DNA of 64,000 bases from Prosapia bicincta (Eukaryota > Arthropoda > Insecta > Hemiptera > Cercopidae): NCBI GenBank assembly GCA_036971475.1, contig JBAIZL010000001.1, positions 143,396,192 through 143,460,191 of the forward strand, in the 5' to 3' direction. How positions within the stretch are numbered: the first letter of the stretch is position 1; each line of letters starts with the position of its first letter. Of this stretch, positions 24,245 to 37,075 are shown in pieces. Under the pieces are notes generated by a model. It was not told the DNA's origin, searched no databases, and saw nothing but the letters and a program-made list of their open reading frames with translations. The position numbers and the translations under genes are program-made.

Positions 24245-24875
24245 TCTATATATGTATATAAAATAGATGTTTATGTGTATGTATGTAAACTATGTATGAG
24301 CCTTAATCATTACTAAACGACTGATGTGATCGCCATGAAACTATAGGAAATTGTTGAGTACATTCTAGTAAGGTTTTTGGGACATCTCAGAACCATTACC
24401 GTACAATTATGCTTCCCACTGCTATTCGCTAAACGTAGTATTCGGTGTACACGGTAATTCGTTTGACATTTCATTGAATTCATTCTAAATTTGGCTGCTG
24501 TGCTACGCTCAGCAATCAATATATTGTAGATATGTATGCGAAAATCAAAACAGAACGAATTCTCTATATTCGATAATGTCAAACCAAATTGCGTTCAAAA
24601 AACTACATGCATTTTCGTGATGCAATTTGTAATGATGTCCATATGTAAAACAACATATTGGGGAAGATGGTCACCCTGCCGGCTATAGGAAAAAACAAAA
24701 ATAATATTATTAAGAGTGCATTTCAATAAGTATCATTCGATCAAGAGCTTTTATTGTTTTACTTTTCCCAAACCACTATTATAAGTTCACCTATCATTAG
24801 GTTAATAAAATAATAATTTACGTAAACCTCATTTAGGCTATTTAGATACTGCGAATTTTGCCGGGTCAGCTAGAT
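24245..24875 (+). mobile_element. Non-autonomous Helitron-like element
   Basis: The 5' end TCTATATATGTATATAAAAT is followed by GATGTTTATGTGTATG and CTAAACGACTGATGTGATCG, the usual opening of arthropod Helitrons. The 3' end near 24850-24875 reads AATTTTGCCGGGTCAGCTAG then AT, close to the CTAG(A/G)T ending. No Rep/helicase gene is inside its ~630 bp. The exact 3' base is uncertain because CTAGAT has one extra A. Confidence 0.7.
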
Positions 24876-25750
24876 TCTTATTAAATACCTACATACAAAA
24901 CCAAGGTATGATTCCGTTACCATGGATACGCTTTCTCCTTAACAACATTCGATTGTATATTTACAAAACAAAAAATTACTTTAAGAATTATTTGAGGTAT
25001 TTGTTATACCTTTCTACACAACTAGCGGCGTTTTCAGGATCAGCAACGTGGAGTACGATAGTCCAAGTTCAAGGAGTACGATATTTTCTCTGATACAATT
25101 ACATCACAACACTGAGTATTATTCGAAAACGGTCAAGAATAATTGTGTCTTCGTGATTGATTATAAAAAGAACAAGCACAGCCATTATTTTTTATTTTAA
25201 ATTGAAAAATATTCTTACATTTTTTTCTATTTTAGAATGTCTAATACAAAAGTTAGCAAACCTACATTTTCTGTGGTTTATCCTTTTATGTAACTGTGTA
25301 TTTTAAATTGTTGACATGTTTTGTTCCATACATCCATATCAAATGAATTTTCCGTTATACTTCGCACAATATAATACCAAAGGGCACAGGTTGTGAATAC
25401 GTTTAGTACCACCAGGACTGTAACGAATAATAAACATGTGTTTTTAAAACTTCGTATTGGGAAAACCATTTGGAAGACCAATAGACATCTTCTCTTATAA
25501 ATATTACTTAGGGTATCTATTATTCTGTACATCCATATCTGAATACGTTTACCTTACGGTGAAAATAGAACATAGATTCATTAAAACTTATTTTAGAAAT
25601 AATTAGTAATGATGTCAGAACTATTCAGCCTGTATTTTGTAGCAGCGTGAAGTAATTTAATCCCATGTTTGAGGTATTGGCGGAAAAAGTAACATCTGGC
25701 GCATCGATTTTGAAACGCCTTCGGTCCAATTTTTAGGTTGATTTTTGAAT

Positions 25751-25756
<6 letters not shown>
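24876..25756. other. AT-rich stretch, nothing recognised
   Basis: Short frames at 24908-25093 and 25278-25532 have no known motif. Confidence 0.5.
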
Positions 25757-25807
<51 letters not shown>

Positions 25808-25816
25808 ATATAATAT
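25757..25816. repeat. (TA)n microsatellite
   Basis: A TA run with an imperfect AATATA tail. Confidence 0.97.
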
Positions 25817-25949
25817 AAGTGACCGAAAGATGCCTTATCACATAAGGTAAAAATAATTGTACTTAGTGGTGGAATAATTTTATAAAATTAATAACAATAA
25901 CCTTATAAAGTCAGTCCAAAGGAAAAATAATAGATAGTGTGAAATATCA

Positions 25950-25951
<2 letters not shown>

Positions 25952-25990
<39 letters not shown>

Positions 25991-26020
25991 AACAAATATA
26001 GACCCCTATATATATATATA
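25952..26020. repeat. Interrupted (TA)n microsatellite
   Basis: TA runs at 25952-25986 and 26009-26020, separated by a short unique segment. It lies immediately left of the fold-back repeat at 26023. Confidence 0.95.
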
Positions 26021-26022
26021 AA

Positions 26023-26197
26023 CAAATAAGTCAAAATACAATATATAAGAATTATTATTGAATTTACAATTCAAAGCTTTTCGTTGGCAAACAGTACCAA
26101 CATCATGATGATAATGTTGGTACTGTTAGCAAACGAAAATCTTTGTATTGTAAATTCAATAATAATTCTTGTATTTCTATTTTGACTTATTTCTTCA
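26023..26197. repeat. Family G fold-back palindrome, copy 1
   Basis: Left-arm blocks AAATAAGTCAAAATA, AGAATTATTATTGAATTTAC, CAAAGCTTTTCG and CAGTACCAACAT return inverted to the right of the centre (CATCATGATG, 26101-26110). Arms are about 80 bp with few differences. The inner design (CAAAGCTTTTCG next to AGTACCA) is shared with the fold-back at 47.75-48.0 kb and resembles the 3' region of PLE2. Confidence 0.82.
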
Positions 26198-27494
26198 TTA
26201 ATACACAAGAATAAATATTACGACACTCTACCACAACCAGTGATGCCCGATGATGGAGATACGACCAATCTTTCTAAGTTAACTCGCATTAATACCAAGT
26301 TAGATTCTTGTTTAAGTACATATAGTGATAATGGTAAATGAATACAAGAAAACAGTGTCGCAAAGCTACAAATATGTATACAAATATTTTTCAAATTATA
26401 TATTACTTAAAAAAATGTATACAATTTAGACAAGGAATTAAAAGTATTTTACCTCCTATAGATATAAAAATTGTCAACACATTTTCACATTATAACAGTA
26501 GAAATGTAAGCAAGCGAACGTACCAGTAAGCCATTCTTGATTTTCCAGTTCATCTCTTTTAATACTAACTACGAATATTTGAAAATATTAGACTAAATCA
26601 ATTACATAGAGTATCAAAACAGTAATTCTAACCTACGACAGGGTACTATAATAATTGTCTATTATAATTTTCTATGATAATAACTACCTGATAAAAATAA
26701 TAAATTATAATAATAAGTAGCTGAAAAAATTCGGTGGAAAACCTAGTTACAAAAGTAATATTATATGCCTGAGATATTTAAAACTATTACTTAAAACCAA
26801 TTGCGAGACAAGTACTTCAAGTTCTGAGAGTCGTCGTGTTGCTAGATGATACATTTGCCTGATACAACATTTCCCTTTAGTTCTTATAGCAAAATTTTGT
26901 CATTAGCAACCTGCAAGAATAGTTACATTATAAATACATACTACGTTGAAGTATTACACTACTTATATAAATAATGTAATTATCACGGTTGTATCAGAAT
27001 TTAAGTTAAGTTTATGTATTGTTTTTAATTAAACATCTGATTATAAAATAATCGAACTATAATGTGTTATGCTTGTTGCAGCTGACTAAACGTACTCGTA
27101 TGTTTGTCTTTGAGATTTGTTTAATTTTATGAATTTTAACTCATGGTTAAATTGCGTGAAATGATCAAATGAGTCTATCTGACATATCACTTTCGTGGCA
27201 TATCTCAAACAAGTAGTGGGGAAATATTGATGCTATTAAATGAACAGAGGGGAAGCTATATGTCTTGCTGGCGGTATTTTGATTAATTAAATTGGCAAGT
27301 AAAATTAAAGTAATTTTCGAATACATCTTCTAAAGTGTAAACGATTCCTAATAGGGATCCAATTAGCAGACAATGCAGATAAATATAAACCTTGGGAGAG
27401 CAAACGTGGCCTTTGTGTACAAAATCATTAATTACCAAAACTCTAATATTAAAAATTATTATTGAATTTTGTAGTCCATTACGTTCGGTGAAAC
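26198..27494. other. AT-rich stretch, nothing recognised
   Basis: Inspected on both strands. One 63-codon frame at 26338-26529 shows no known motif. Confidence 0.5.
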
Positions 27495-27618
27495 TTAATT
27501 AATCACTTTTACATTAGTTTATGACTATACGGACTTTAATTGTTGTATGTTTTTATACATTTTCACAATTTAAAGTTTGGTTAGTCATAAACTATTGTCA
27601 GAGTGATTAATTAAAACC
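27495..27618. mobile_element. Small fold-back MITE (~120 bp)
   Basis: The left half TTAATTAATCACTTTTAC then TAGTTTATGACTATACGGAC returns inverted in the right half as GTTAGTCATAAACTA and CAGAGTGATTAATTAA. A related half-unit, AGTTTATGACTATCCGAACC, occurs at about 29680. This fits a small non-autonomous element of unclear superfamily. Confidence 0.6.
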
Positions 27619-28144
27619 TACCTTATTTTTTGAGAAAATTTTGTTTCTATATACAGCGATGTATTCCAAGTATCATAGATAGCAATACGTACTCCATTTC
27701 TCATCCATTTACCAGCTCTCTTTTAAGTGATCTGTGAGTAGTTTACCCATAGAGTAACCTAAATACTGCGTAGCAGGCAACATCTCTCTTTAGACGTTGT
27801 TTATGATAGTATTACTTCAATTAGGTGACCATGAAAACGCGAATAATGGCTCTTTACCTTTTTTAGAAGACGGTTTAAATTATTTTCCCACGTTTTCCAC
27901 TATCCGTCCGTAACTGTTTCCATGTGTATTACGTAGATTGTAGATAGATACAGTTTAAACCTGACGTAGCTGTTCCTAATGTATCTACAACGCTAGCATC
28001 GTTTCCTTTCTCACAGGTCATGGATTAAAAACCAAATCTTATAAATTACTCACCGTCAGTATGACGTCTTTCAAAGAGATATTCTTATTAGGGATTCAGC
28101 ATTATTCTCCGACTAATGTAATATCGATTTTGAATAGTATACTA

Positions 28145-28148
<4 letters not shown>

Positions 28149-28210
<62 letters not shown>
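28149..28210. repeat. (TA)n microsatellite
   Basis: A pure TA run of about 62 bp. Confidence 0.97.
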
Positions 28211-28214
<4 letters not shown>

Positions 28215-31200
28215 TATAATTTTTACCTACTACATGCTTTCTAAGTCTACTACATATTTTACGACAGTCATTAAAACGTTGCATCAAGTAATAAATTATT
28301 ATTTATCATAAAACATTCCAATACTTATGAAATAAAAATGTCACTAGTTATTATTCAATGCTTTATGTACGTAATGCTATTAGAAAAAATTTTACAAGTA
28401 TATTTCGAAATATGTTTTGGAAATCAAAATAAGAAACACAGTTGTGCAAAACTGCTATTAATAATCCATTAGTATCATCTAGCATTAACGAGAACTCTAT
28501 CGCTTTATTTATTGATAAATCTCGTGTTTGCCTTTTTATCTTTACGGTATGTTCTGTAGTCTGCTAACATACTTCGAAATGACTGCTCCCCTTTTTGGGG
28601 ACCTACACACTACATCATAACTTGAAACTAATTATCTTATTTTGTAACTGATTTCGACTTTTTAATAATGTCACTGACATCATCGATGGTGGACTTATAG
28701 CGCTCAGAAGTAGCAACCGGTAGGTTCACTTGTTTATACATTGAACAATTTTTTTTTCTTTTTCTATTTTAAATTGTTTGTCATTTTCAAAATAATCACA
28801 CATTCCTTGTTGGGTATTTGTACACAATATATAACAACGTTAAAGTTTAGATTTGTAATAGAAATAGTAGTGAAAAAATATCAATTATTCTTCTAGATAC
28901 TCTCTGCGATTGACATAAAAAATTATTTGTATTCAAAAGTGGATGAAAGCCCTGGAGGCAAGATAGAGATTCATGCCCAAAGGAAAACTTTTTTCGCTGT
29001 CAGGAATCATATGAAGTATATTATTACCTGTGAAGGACCAAGAACAAGCCAAACAAATATAAAGATACCCTTGGTTTTATTTCCTGGTAGGCTCTACTTG
29101 GTGGAATAGATAAACGTGAATTGCAATTCGTCTCGTTAGAACGATAACTTGAAATACTTCATGATTTAAGGTAACATGGATAATAGGCAATATGCAATGC
29201 ATTTAAACAGATATTCATCTCCTAATTTACAACCACAGTACGTTTATTTTTTCCTCACAACGATTCGGAAATATTGAGATTTAAAAACAAGTGTTTAAAG
29301 CGTATAAACCTACTGCTTCAAGAGGTTCCTTGATCTCCGCCCACCTCTGTGGGTGCAGACTAACGTAGATTACATGACAATAATATACCCTTACATCTCT
29401 TCTTGTATAACTTGATTTCTACTGGAACTGAAAACTAATATAGTAAAGAACCTGATGTCTTGTGTATATTAATCAGGACCAAAGAGCAGCAAAACATTAA
29501 AATACGTAGTATTTACTTAAACCCTTAGGTTTTGTCGTTATTTTCTTTTTGACTTGGTCCCATAGGAATCATCTGAATAAATAATAGTTTTTATAGCCTT
29601 GTGCACTTTATTAGTTATGACCTTATAAGAACTTAAAGATATTCCCGAGCATAAATATACTTTTTAATCACTTAAACAATAGTTTATGACTATCCGAACC
29701 TTAAATTTAGTAATTTTGTTAAAACTTACTAAGATCTTCATCCGTTTCTTTTGCTTGGAGATGTCGGGTCAAGCGGTGACGGTTTTATAGGTAGGTTTTC
29801 GACAGTATCAAAGAGTATGTGTGATTTGTATTGTTTTTGTTCGTTTAATATGTTTGTACTTTGTGTTTTTGTGTGTCTGTAATTTTCATATTGTTCTAGT
29901 TAGCGGACGTTATGGACTACAATATTCAAGATAAATTTATTGTAATTTAGATATAAATTTATAAACAGCTATCACCCTATATTAAAGTAAAATAATTAAA
30001 TTAATTCAGAAAACCAATAAACTAGCGTTTTGTAAAGGACTTTGTAGATGCAATTAGCGTCTAAAGAAAAACACGTCCCATTTGAGGGATGTGATTTAAC
30101 ATTACTGAGCCCGGAGAAGTTGTTCAACCTCAACGAGCGTTTAACGTAGTTTTAAAGTAGATGGAATTGAGTTAAGAACTCTCTGCGTTTGATCATCTGT
30201 GTAACTATCGCCCTGAGTTCCGATTAGTATTTACATTTTCTCACATTTCTTATTTTCACATAGGATATTCTCAACGTTTGTAAAATCGAGTCCAGAGGCA
30301 CATACATCATATTTGCATTGGCGTTGATGGTGGCAGTACTCGGGGTTCGTTTAGCTACAAACGTGCACAGCGTCAGAGATAAAGGTTATAAGCGTCCAAA
30401 TACTGATCATAACCATTTATAGAAGGCAGTGAGGGTTACGAATAGGTTACATCTCAAACCATTTCTTCAGGTAAAAACGTACCAGGGCAGGGAAACTAAA
30501 TTGGTATTATTACAGAATGATAGCAATGTTTTGACATTGATGGACAGAAAGGTTACTGTACGTAAAGTGTATCTTATCTATTAATCTCATATTGGTAAAA
30601 TTGTTATTTACAAAGATGTTCGTCATGTGTGAAACATTTTTTAGGAAATAAAGAGTTCCGTAAGTTTAATCTTGGTTTCTTCGGCTGAACGGATTTTGTG
30701 TTCTCAGATATAGTTTCCAAGAGATCTCACCCCGAAGAGTATTCACAGTAACTTTGTTTTAAAGGAAAAATATAATTAGTTTTATTATAATTTGATGCTT
30801 TTCTATCATCCTACAATTTGACATGTCCCATCCTCGATTTTATACACGGGCAATGTTATAAGTAAACAAAGTTAGAGGTGAAAGTGTTAAATGCAATTTG
30901 TATTTAACTTAGTTTTCAGATGGCAATGAGTAATATAATTTAGTGCACTTTTTCTACAGTCATCAATGAATGAGCAATACGCTTGCTCAAGGGATTTCCC
31001 ATCAATAAGGAAATAACGCACTGTTCTTTATCTTTTATCCAGTGAAATCATTGCAAATAGATGTGCAACTTTATTATGCTACATATTATTGTTAATTCGT
31101 TTCTCTATAATAGAACGAACATTAGAAGGCGGGTTAATTTACATTCTCATAAATTTGCTTACTTATATATCTCAACTGTTCCTGGAGTCCTCGTTACGAT

Positions 31201-31300
31201 GAAACTCTGCTTTAATAATTATTTGTTTGCCTATTTGCTTAAATAAGGGCCATAGGCAATAATTAGGGTGGAAGGAATTTTAAGAAATTAAGGTAAAACT
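28211..31300. other. Intergenic stretch, nothing firmly recognised
   Basis: It contains a half-copy of the small MITE near 29672-29710. A 60-codon frame at 28927-29109 has a somewhat protein-like composition but no start context or known domain. The less AT-rich patch at 30280-30500 showed no family motif. Confidence 0.5.
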
Positions 31301-31308
31301 TGATCGGA

Positions 31309-31510
31309 TATGTTTCAATGCAAAGAAAGGAGGTCGAATTTTACCCACATAGCAGACGAAACCCTAGATCGCTTACACTAGTAATGGTCATGTCTGTAAT
31401 TTTTCTAGCGATTTACAGGCAATTCGTGATCAATATGATGTATGGTTTAGACAACCGAAGTGCCAAAATAGCTGTGCTCATACTAATACCGAGTGTACTG
31501 CAGCGGCCAA
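31309..31510 (+). repeat. Direct repeat H, copy 1
   Basis: Matches 32130-32330 in the same orientation. Shared blocks are GTTTCAA.GCA, CAGAC.A.ACCCT, TCTGTAAT.TTTCT and TTTAGACAA/GTAGACAAAATAG. A following segment at about 31866-31950 (ACTCTC..AACTA, ACAACACGAGGG) likewise matches 32328-32410. Confidence 0.7.
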
Positions 31511-31865
31511 ATCCCACTGATTGCTACTAATCTCGTGTGCAAACCTTGTCACAAGACCATCAGCCTTGTATGTTTTACGCTCTACATTGACTTACTGATA
31601 ATGGGTGTTGTAGAGCCGAAACGCGTCAGTTCAGTCACGGTCAAAATATGATCCAACCCGACTTGCCAAATCCTGGTACCTGTGGTGCGTCGAGCTCACG
31701 CTCCTATGTTTTTACATATTCCGATAGCGAGATAGGCTTGGCCCCTTACTTTCACTTCCACTAATACGTTTTAAACATCTTTATTTTAATTAATCTTAGC
31801 GGTTATGCCTTATTTTGTAAAATCTGTAAATTTTGAGATGGTTTTGGCCGTCTCAGTATGTACCT
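31511..31865 (+). other. Insert interrupting repeat H copy 1, with a stem-GAAACG-like motif
   Basis: Repeat H copy 2 has its two segments adjacent, while copy 1 has them separated by this ~355 bp. The insert contains CTGATAATGGGTG followed by AGCCGAAACGCGTC (31594-31628), resembling the motifs near the PLEs but with a poor stem. A retroelement-end insertion is possible but weakly supported. Confidence 0.35.
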
Positions 31866-32129
31866 TCTTCATACTCTCAGAACTATGGGATTTTTTTATT
31901 CCATAGTTTTTGCTTATTTTACAACACGAGGGTGGATTAAATAAACACCGTCAATAATCTCTTTATATAGAGTAAGCGGTAACCGCTAATTATTGATGGC
32001 TGTAACTCTTCTACCTACGACAAACTACTTTATTTGATTGCCTGTTTATTTATCAGCTGTAAGGAGAACCACAAGCAATAATCTTAGTGTTAGTAATTTT
32101 AAAAAGTTACGTTAAGAATGTTGAAATTA

Positions 32130-32410
32130 GTTTCAAAGCACAAACAAGACTGGAAATATCACCCGCATGACAGACAAGACCCTCGTTCCCTCACGCTGGT
32201 TACGAACCTGTCTGTAATCTTTCTGGTGCCTTACATATAATTTTGTTCAATATATTTTAAAATGTGGACGTTTGGAGTAGACAAAATAGTTGACCTCATA
32301 CTAGACTTGTGTCCTAAATTGCCTATACTCTCGAAACTAAGTGAATGGTGTTCTTCCATGATGTTTTGCTGATTCTTCAACACGAGGGTTTAATAAATAA
32401 ATACTTTCCT
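32130..32410 (+). repeat. Direct repeat H, copy 2
   Basis: The uninterrupted partner of 31309-31510 plus 31866-31950. No coding capacity seen. Confidence 0.7.
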
Positions 32411-32465
32411 GTGGCACAGCTAAATAATATTACGAGTCGTCAAATAGGCAAGCAATGCATCTCGT

Positions 32466-32519
<54 letters not shown>
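32466..32519. repeat. (CA)n(TA)n compound microsatellite
   Basis: A CA run (32466-32488) is followed by a TA run (to 32519). Confidence 0.97.
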
Positions 32520-32521
<2 letters not shown>

Positions 32522-33054
32522 AAAACCGAGAAATTTTGTGATTTTCTTCAATCTTATTTATTACTTTTCGTATATGTGTATAAGATGAAACAGGATAATT
32601 TATTAATCACTGTTAAAAAACTGTTGATGTTTTAATGATTATCCACTTCTTCTTTTCCATTAATAACGTATTGTGTGACCTCATTATTTCTACAGGAAAT
32701 GCGTGCCCTTTTATTTGGTAAATATCTTATATTCATTGCTGTTTGTCTCTAGATTGTAATTGGTAAAAATATTGTCAAGTTAATCGTATAGCCTGTTTTT
32801 TCGCATGCAAGACATATATTCAAATAATCCATTTTATTAACACTCATTTTGAATTCAGCATTAGCATCTATAAAGATGTAACGTATTGAAGGTTTCTAAG
32901 GACCGTTGATAAATCCTACGGAAAATTCATTATGACGTAGTAGTTACAATTTACTCTACCATCTGAAACTTGCAGTGTTAGTTTTAGTTTAAAAAAATCT
33001 TGACTGAAGTCCCTGAGGAAACAATTGTCATGCATTTCAAATCCTCGCAAACTT

Positions 33055-33056
<2 letters not shown>

Positions 33057-33098
<42 letters not shown>
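33057..33098. repeat. (CA)n microsatellite
   Basis: A pure CA run of about 42 bp, without the usual (TA)n partner. Confidence 0.97.
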
Positions 33099-33101
<3 letters not shown>

Positions 33102-33404
33102 GACGGGCAGAAATGGTCGCATGGTTCGTGGGAAAGGTAAATGGGTTAGCATAAAAAGATTTAAATATTGTATAACATTGTTCAAAGCCATCTGAAAGGG
33201 GTAAGAGAATTAGCGTTGGTACTAAAAATTAATATTTGTAACGAGGAAACGGTCAAAATCACCCTAGAGTTACGATTAACACTTGAAAAGATGCAAAAGA
33301 AACAAAAAATCAAGAATAACAAAAATACAGAAAAATCAAATTTAAAGGGGAAACGGCCAGAAATGGAAATAGTGAAATTATTGATCCGGCTATCGATTTT
33401 ATGA

Positions 33405-34220
33405 TGCCAGAATAAAGAACAGGCGTGCGCATCCAGGAAAGAGGCATTACGTCATAAGGGCCACCGGATAGGTTAAGCAGAGTGAGAAGATGGGGCCTAG
33501 AGAGAGTGGCAGGACAAGGTACGTGTACCGGGAGAGTTAGTGTCTGAGTGGACACGAGATGGGGATATCGTATCGTGAAACTCGGTCCGGTTTAAACAAT
33601 AAATTTTATCAACAGTTGTCAAATCGTTAAAATGGCGGGCTAGACTCGATAGTGAAGCGCTGCGATGAAGTGACGTGATGTTTCTGAGCCCTTCCTTGAA
33701 AAATTCCACGAAAGCGGTCTCCAAAGTAAAACCGACATGTGCAGCGTCAGCCAATAGTTGCTCGGTGTTTCCGAGCTAACAGAAAACGTAAAGTTTACTC
33801 AGTGTGTGTAACAAAAAAAAGGACAGTGCTTCATAGTGATAAAAAGCAAAATGAAAAATTGGTACATAACTAAAATTGTTCAAAATTAACAGTAGAAAAT
33901 TTAAGATAGAAATGTGAAAACCTTTGTCAATTTCGAACTGTGATTTAAATTTCAAAATTAATGGTAACACCATTTTAAAATAACAATGTAAAAAAAGCTA
34001 AAAGTTAAAATTGTAAGAGTGATAGGAGTGTTTATAGCGAGAGCAGGCGAATAGAGCAAGACCTGTATTTCCGAACAAAGGGTACGAACTTCAAGATGGC
34101 GTTCCAAGTCATCCGAGGCTGTATGGAAAACAAGGGACGCGTTGCTCCAGCAAGGAAGGCATCCCACCAAGCCAAGGCGGCCCCATGACGATGCAGTTTA
34201 CGGAGAGAGGGGGAGACACC
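33405..34220. other. Block of higher GC with antisense open frames, unclassified
   Basis: This ~0.8 kb is richer in G and C than its surroundings. The minus strand has an 85-codon frame (33754-33497) with a balanced composition, including VGFTLETAFVEFFKEGLRNI, and another at 34170-33958. The plus strand has repeated GAGAG-type blocks. No known domain was recognised. It may be the 5' part of a decayed retroelement or an untranslated region; I cannot decide. Confidence 0.35.
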
Positions 34221-34779
34221 AGCTTACACAAAGCACAAAGAAGCCAAAAGGAAATTATGGTCAGATCGTCTCGTTTAACTCTTTGCAAATAAGCGAAATT
34301 TTTATTTGAAAAAAATAAAGGGGAAATTGTAAAACGATAAAATTAATTTAAAAGACTTAGATGCCAAACTTTGAAATGAGACATGAATAGCAGGTGGCTT
34401 TGTTTAAGAGTGGGGAATTATAATCATTCGGGGTAGGGATAAGAGTCACAAGATCGCTACAGCCTTATAAGTAACTCATATAATTTGAATTTAATGGAAT
34501 AATAGGTGACTAAAAAATTTGAAGTTAGGAGTTTAGAAATTGTTTAAAAGTAACTGTATATGATTCAGAGTAAGATATTGAAATTGTTTTGGTGAAAAGA
34601 TTTGTTGGGTGTTGAGAAAAAATGGTTAAATAAATTATTCAAAATTAAATATGAAGTGGCTGATGCTAAATAAATATAATGGCTGCCACATATGTAACTA
34701 CCTCCTCAGTCCATATGTCTTGAAGGTCAAATATTATTTGAAAGTAAATCAGAGCAGTAGAGTTGTTCTTAGTGAAAGA

Positions 34780-34975
34780 AATTGAAATAAATTTTTGTTT
34801 TAATAGAAAGGGTTACATTTTTTAAAAGAAAATTAATCGAAATAAATTTCTGTTATGAAAAAAAAGTTACAATTTTAATTAAAGACAAATAATTGAAAGA
34901 AATTTTTTGTGGTAATGAAAAGAGAGTTACAATTAAAAAAAAAATTAAGTGAAATAAATTTTTGGTTAGATAAAT
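34780..34975 (+). repeat. Degenerate ~56-bp tandem repeat, about 4 units
   Basis: Units begin near 34784, 34841, 34892 and 34948 with GAAATAAATTTTTG-like sequence, followed by a GTTACA(A/T)TT block. Confidence 0.6.
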
Positions 34976-35454
34976 ATGGTGGTATTTTTTATTAACAGTA
35001 AATTAGTAAAATAATTAATGTCTGGTAAAGGGGGGATCAGATAATGATCATTAAATTAAAATATAATAAGTATAAAAGAAAAGAGTTTAAGTTTAACAAG
35101 AGATGCTTTAAATAAGGTTTTATATTGGGGTAAATGTGTATATTATATAACAATAGAGAAGCAAACGAACATAAATAATTAGGATATTAATACATTCAGT
35201 GGGTGTAGCTAAAACATACGTTAGATAAATTATTTCCATGTTTACTGTAAGGCATATTTTAGTTAAATTAAGAATTGTTTCTATAATAAGGAAATTTCAT
35301 TGTGCTGTTAGTAGTAAGAAGAGTTTAATAGATAAAATTTGCCAGTAGTTATATATCAAATTTTTCGATTTCAAGATTTTTAAATCTCTTTCAGTAATGG
35401 TTTTTATATTGTCTGTGGTGTAAAATTAACATGTTTGTTAAAAGAAAAAGTGAA

Positions 35455-36110
35455 GAAGTAAATTCTATAATTTCACGAAGTACATAAATTTAAATTGCTA
35501 AATATAATTTTCTTTCAGTAAATGTTTTGACGTTGTTTTTATAAATGTTTTCATATTGTTTTTGTCAATTCAATAAAACTTGTTTAATAAAGGGAACAGA
35601 TATGAAGCAAACCCTATAATTTCAAGAAGTAAATAAACTGAAATGGCAAAATATAATTTACTTTCAGTGAATGTTTCGATATTTTTCAATAAATTTTTTG
35701 ATATTTTTCAGTAAATGTGTTGATATTGTTTTGTAAATTAAAATTAACTGGTTTACTTAAGGGGAATTCGAGGGAGTAAATTCTATAATTTCAAGAAGGG
35801 AATAACTGTGAAATAAATACATTTAAAATGTTATTTAGTTAATGTTTTGATATTGTTTTTGTTAGTAACACTAAAGTTTTTGTTAAATGGAACAGATAAG
35901 AAGTAAATTCTATAATTGAAAGTTTATTTAGTAAAGGTTTTCAAATTGTTTTTGTCAATTCAAATTAACTTTTTTATTAGATGGGAAATATAGGAAGTAA
36001 ATTCAGTAAATTTAGGGGTAAATAAAGTTAACCTGGATAAATGTAAAGTTCTAACTAATGTTGTTATATTGTTTTGTCTTAATTATGTTGTTTTTGTCAT
36101 AAAATAAACT
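35455..36110 (+). repeat. Degenerate tandem repeat of ~125-175 bp units
   Basis: The block TAAATTCTATAATTTCA.GAAG recurs near 35460, 35609, 35785 and 35909, each followed by CAGTAAATGTTTTGATATTG-like and AATTAACTTGTTTA-like blocks. Unit length varies, so it is an old, decayed array. Confidence 0.65.
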
Positions 36111-36807
36111 TATTTATTTCAGGATAAATATGGCGTTTTTGTTCTGAATGTATTGATGAGTAAATATTTGCCATATGTAATAATATTTGAACGGGATTCT
36201 TGGAGTAATTATCCTATAGTTTATAAATGAAAACTTTAATAAATTAAAATTAAAACGAATAATTAAAAGATTCAAAGTTTAAATAATTAGAGAAATTGAA
36301 AGTAAAAGTAAAGTAGTCTGATATTTTGAGGATTACAATGAGAAAAAGAGAGGTTAAATAGATGTTGAAAAACAAATATTTGACCGGAAGGGGTAACTGT
36401 AAGTAAAAAACATAGCTAAAATAATCAGGTAAATTTTTACACTTCTTTTATACTATAATGCGAGGTTAACTAAAGTTATAATTTTTATTCTAAATTGGAA
36501 ATATCATGTTAAATAAATAAATATTGTGTTTTTAACAGAAATTAAATATTATAAAATTGTAATTAAATGTAAAAGAAATGAATACTGTGCTATGCATAGA
36601 AAAATAACTCAGTACATAATTAAAAAATAAAACATATTTAACTAACTTGCAATAAAAAAACAGAAAATCTATTTAAACATGTTTCTTACACTCTCCTAAA
36701 ATTAAAATGGTCATTTCGCCGATAAGATGCCTTTCAAAAGAACTCCTTCCCCGGTAAGTCAGACCCGAAAAGGGTTAAATCCCCAGCAAGTTAGGTTTTT
36801 TGAAAAT

Positions 36808-37029
36808 TTAAATCCAGTTACTGGTTCTCTGGCTGATTTTGGCTAGCACTGCGCAGCGTTCATAGCTACGGCTACGAGCGGCTCGTTTCAAAATTCTTAT
36901 TTTGCAATGGAGTGCTTGTGGATCTGTGCTTAGAAGTTGGTCAACGAAAGAGTTGACGAATGGGTAAGTGAACGTATGATCTGGGGGTGCCTGCGGCCTC
37001 CGGCCGTTGAAACACTCGCACACACACAT
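36808..37029 (-). other. GC-richer segment with a 73-codon open frame, unidentified
   Basis: The minus-strand frame contains RRPQAPPDHTFTYPFVNSFV and RILKRAARSRSYERCAVL, with composition unlike the AT-rich surroundings. Its first codons come from the adjacent CA repeat. It ends next to the microsatellite at 37021-37074. It could be a short inserted retroelement piece; I do not recognise the family. Confidence 0.35.
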
Positions 37030-37031
37030 AA

Positions 37032-37074
<43 letters not shown>
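37021..37074. repeat. (CA)n/(TA)n microsatellite
   Basis: A short CA run then a TA run from 37033 to 37074. Confidence 0.95.

Positions 37075-37075
<1 letters not shown>

Larger units (their letters stand above)
34300..36660 (+). other. Strand-asymmetric (G over C) block with degenerate tandem repeats
   Basis: On the plus strand C is scarce while G remains common, over more than 2 kb (for example 34501-34640 has far more G than C). No coding frame survives. Two degenerate tandem repeat patches lie inside (34780-34975 and 35455-36110). It may be the interior of an old retroelement or a long transcribed non-coding unit. Confidence 0.5.

Noticed and set aside
33405..36800. LTR retrotransposon with LTRs at about 33.4 and 36.7 kb
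   Set aside because: I could find no direct repeat pair, primer-binding site or gag/pol motif.
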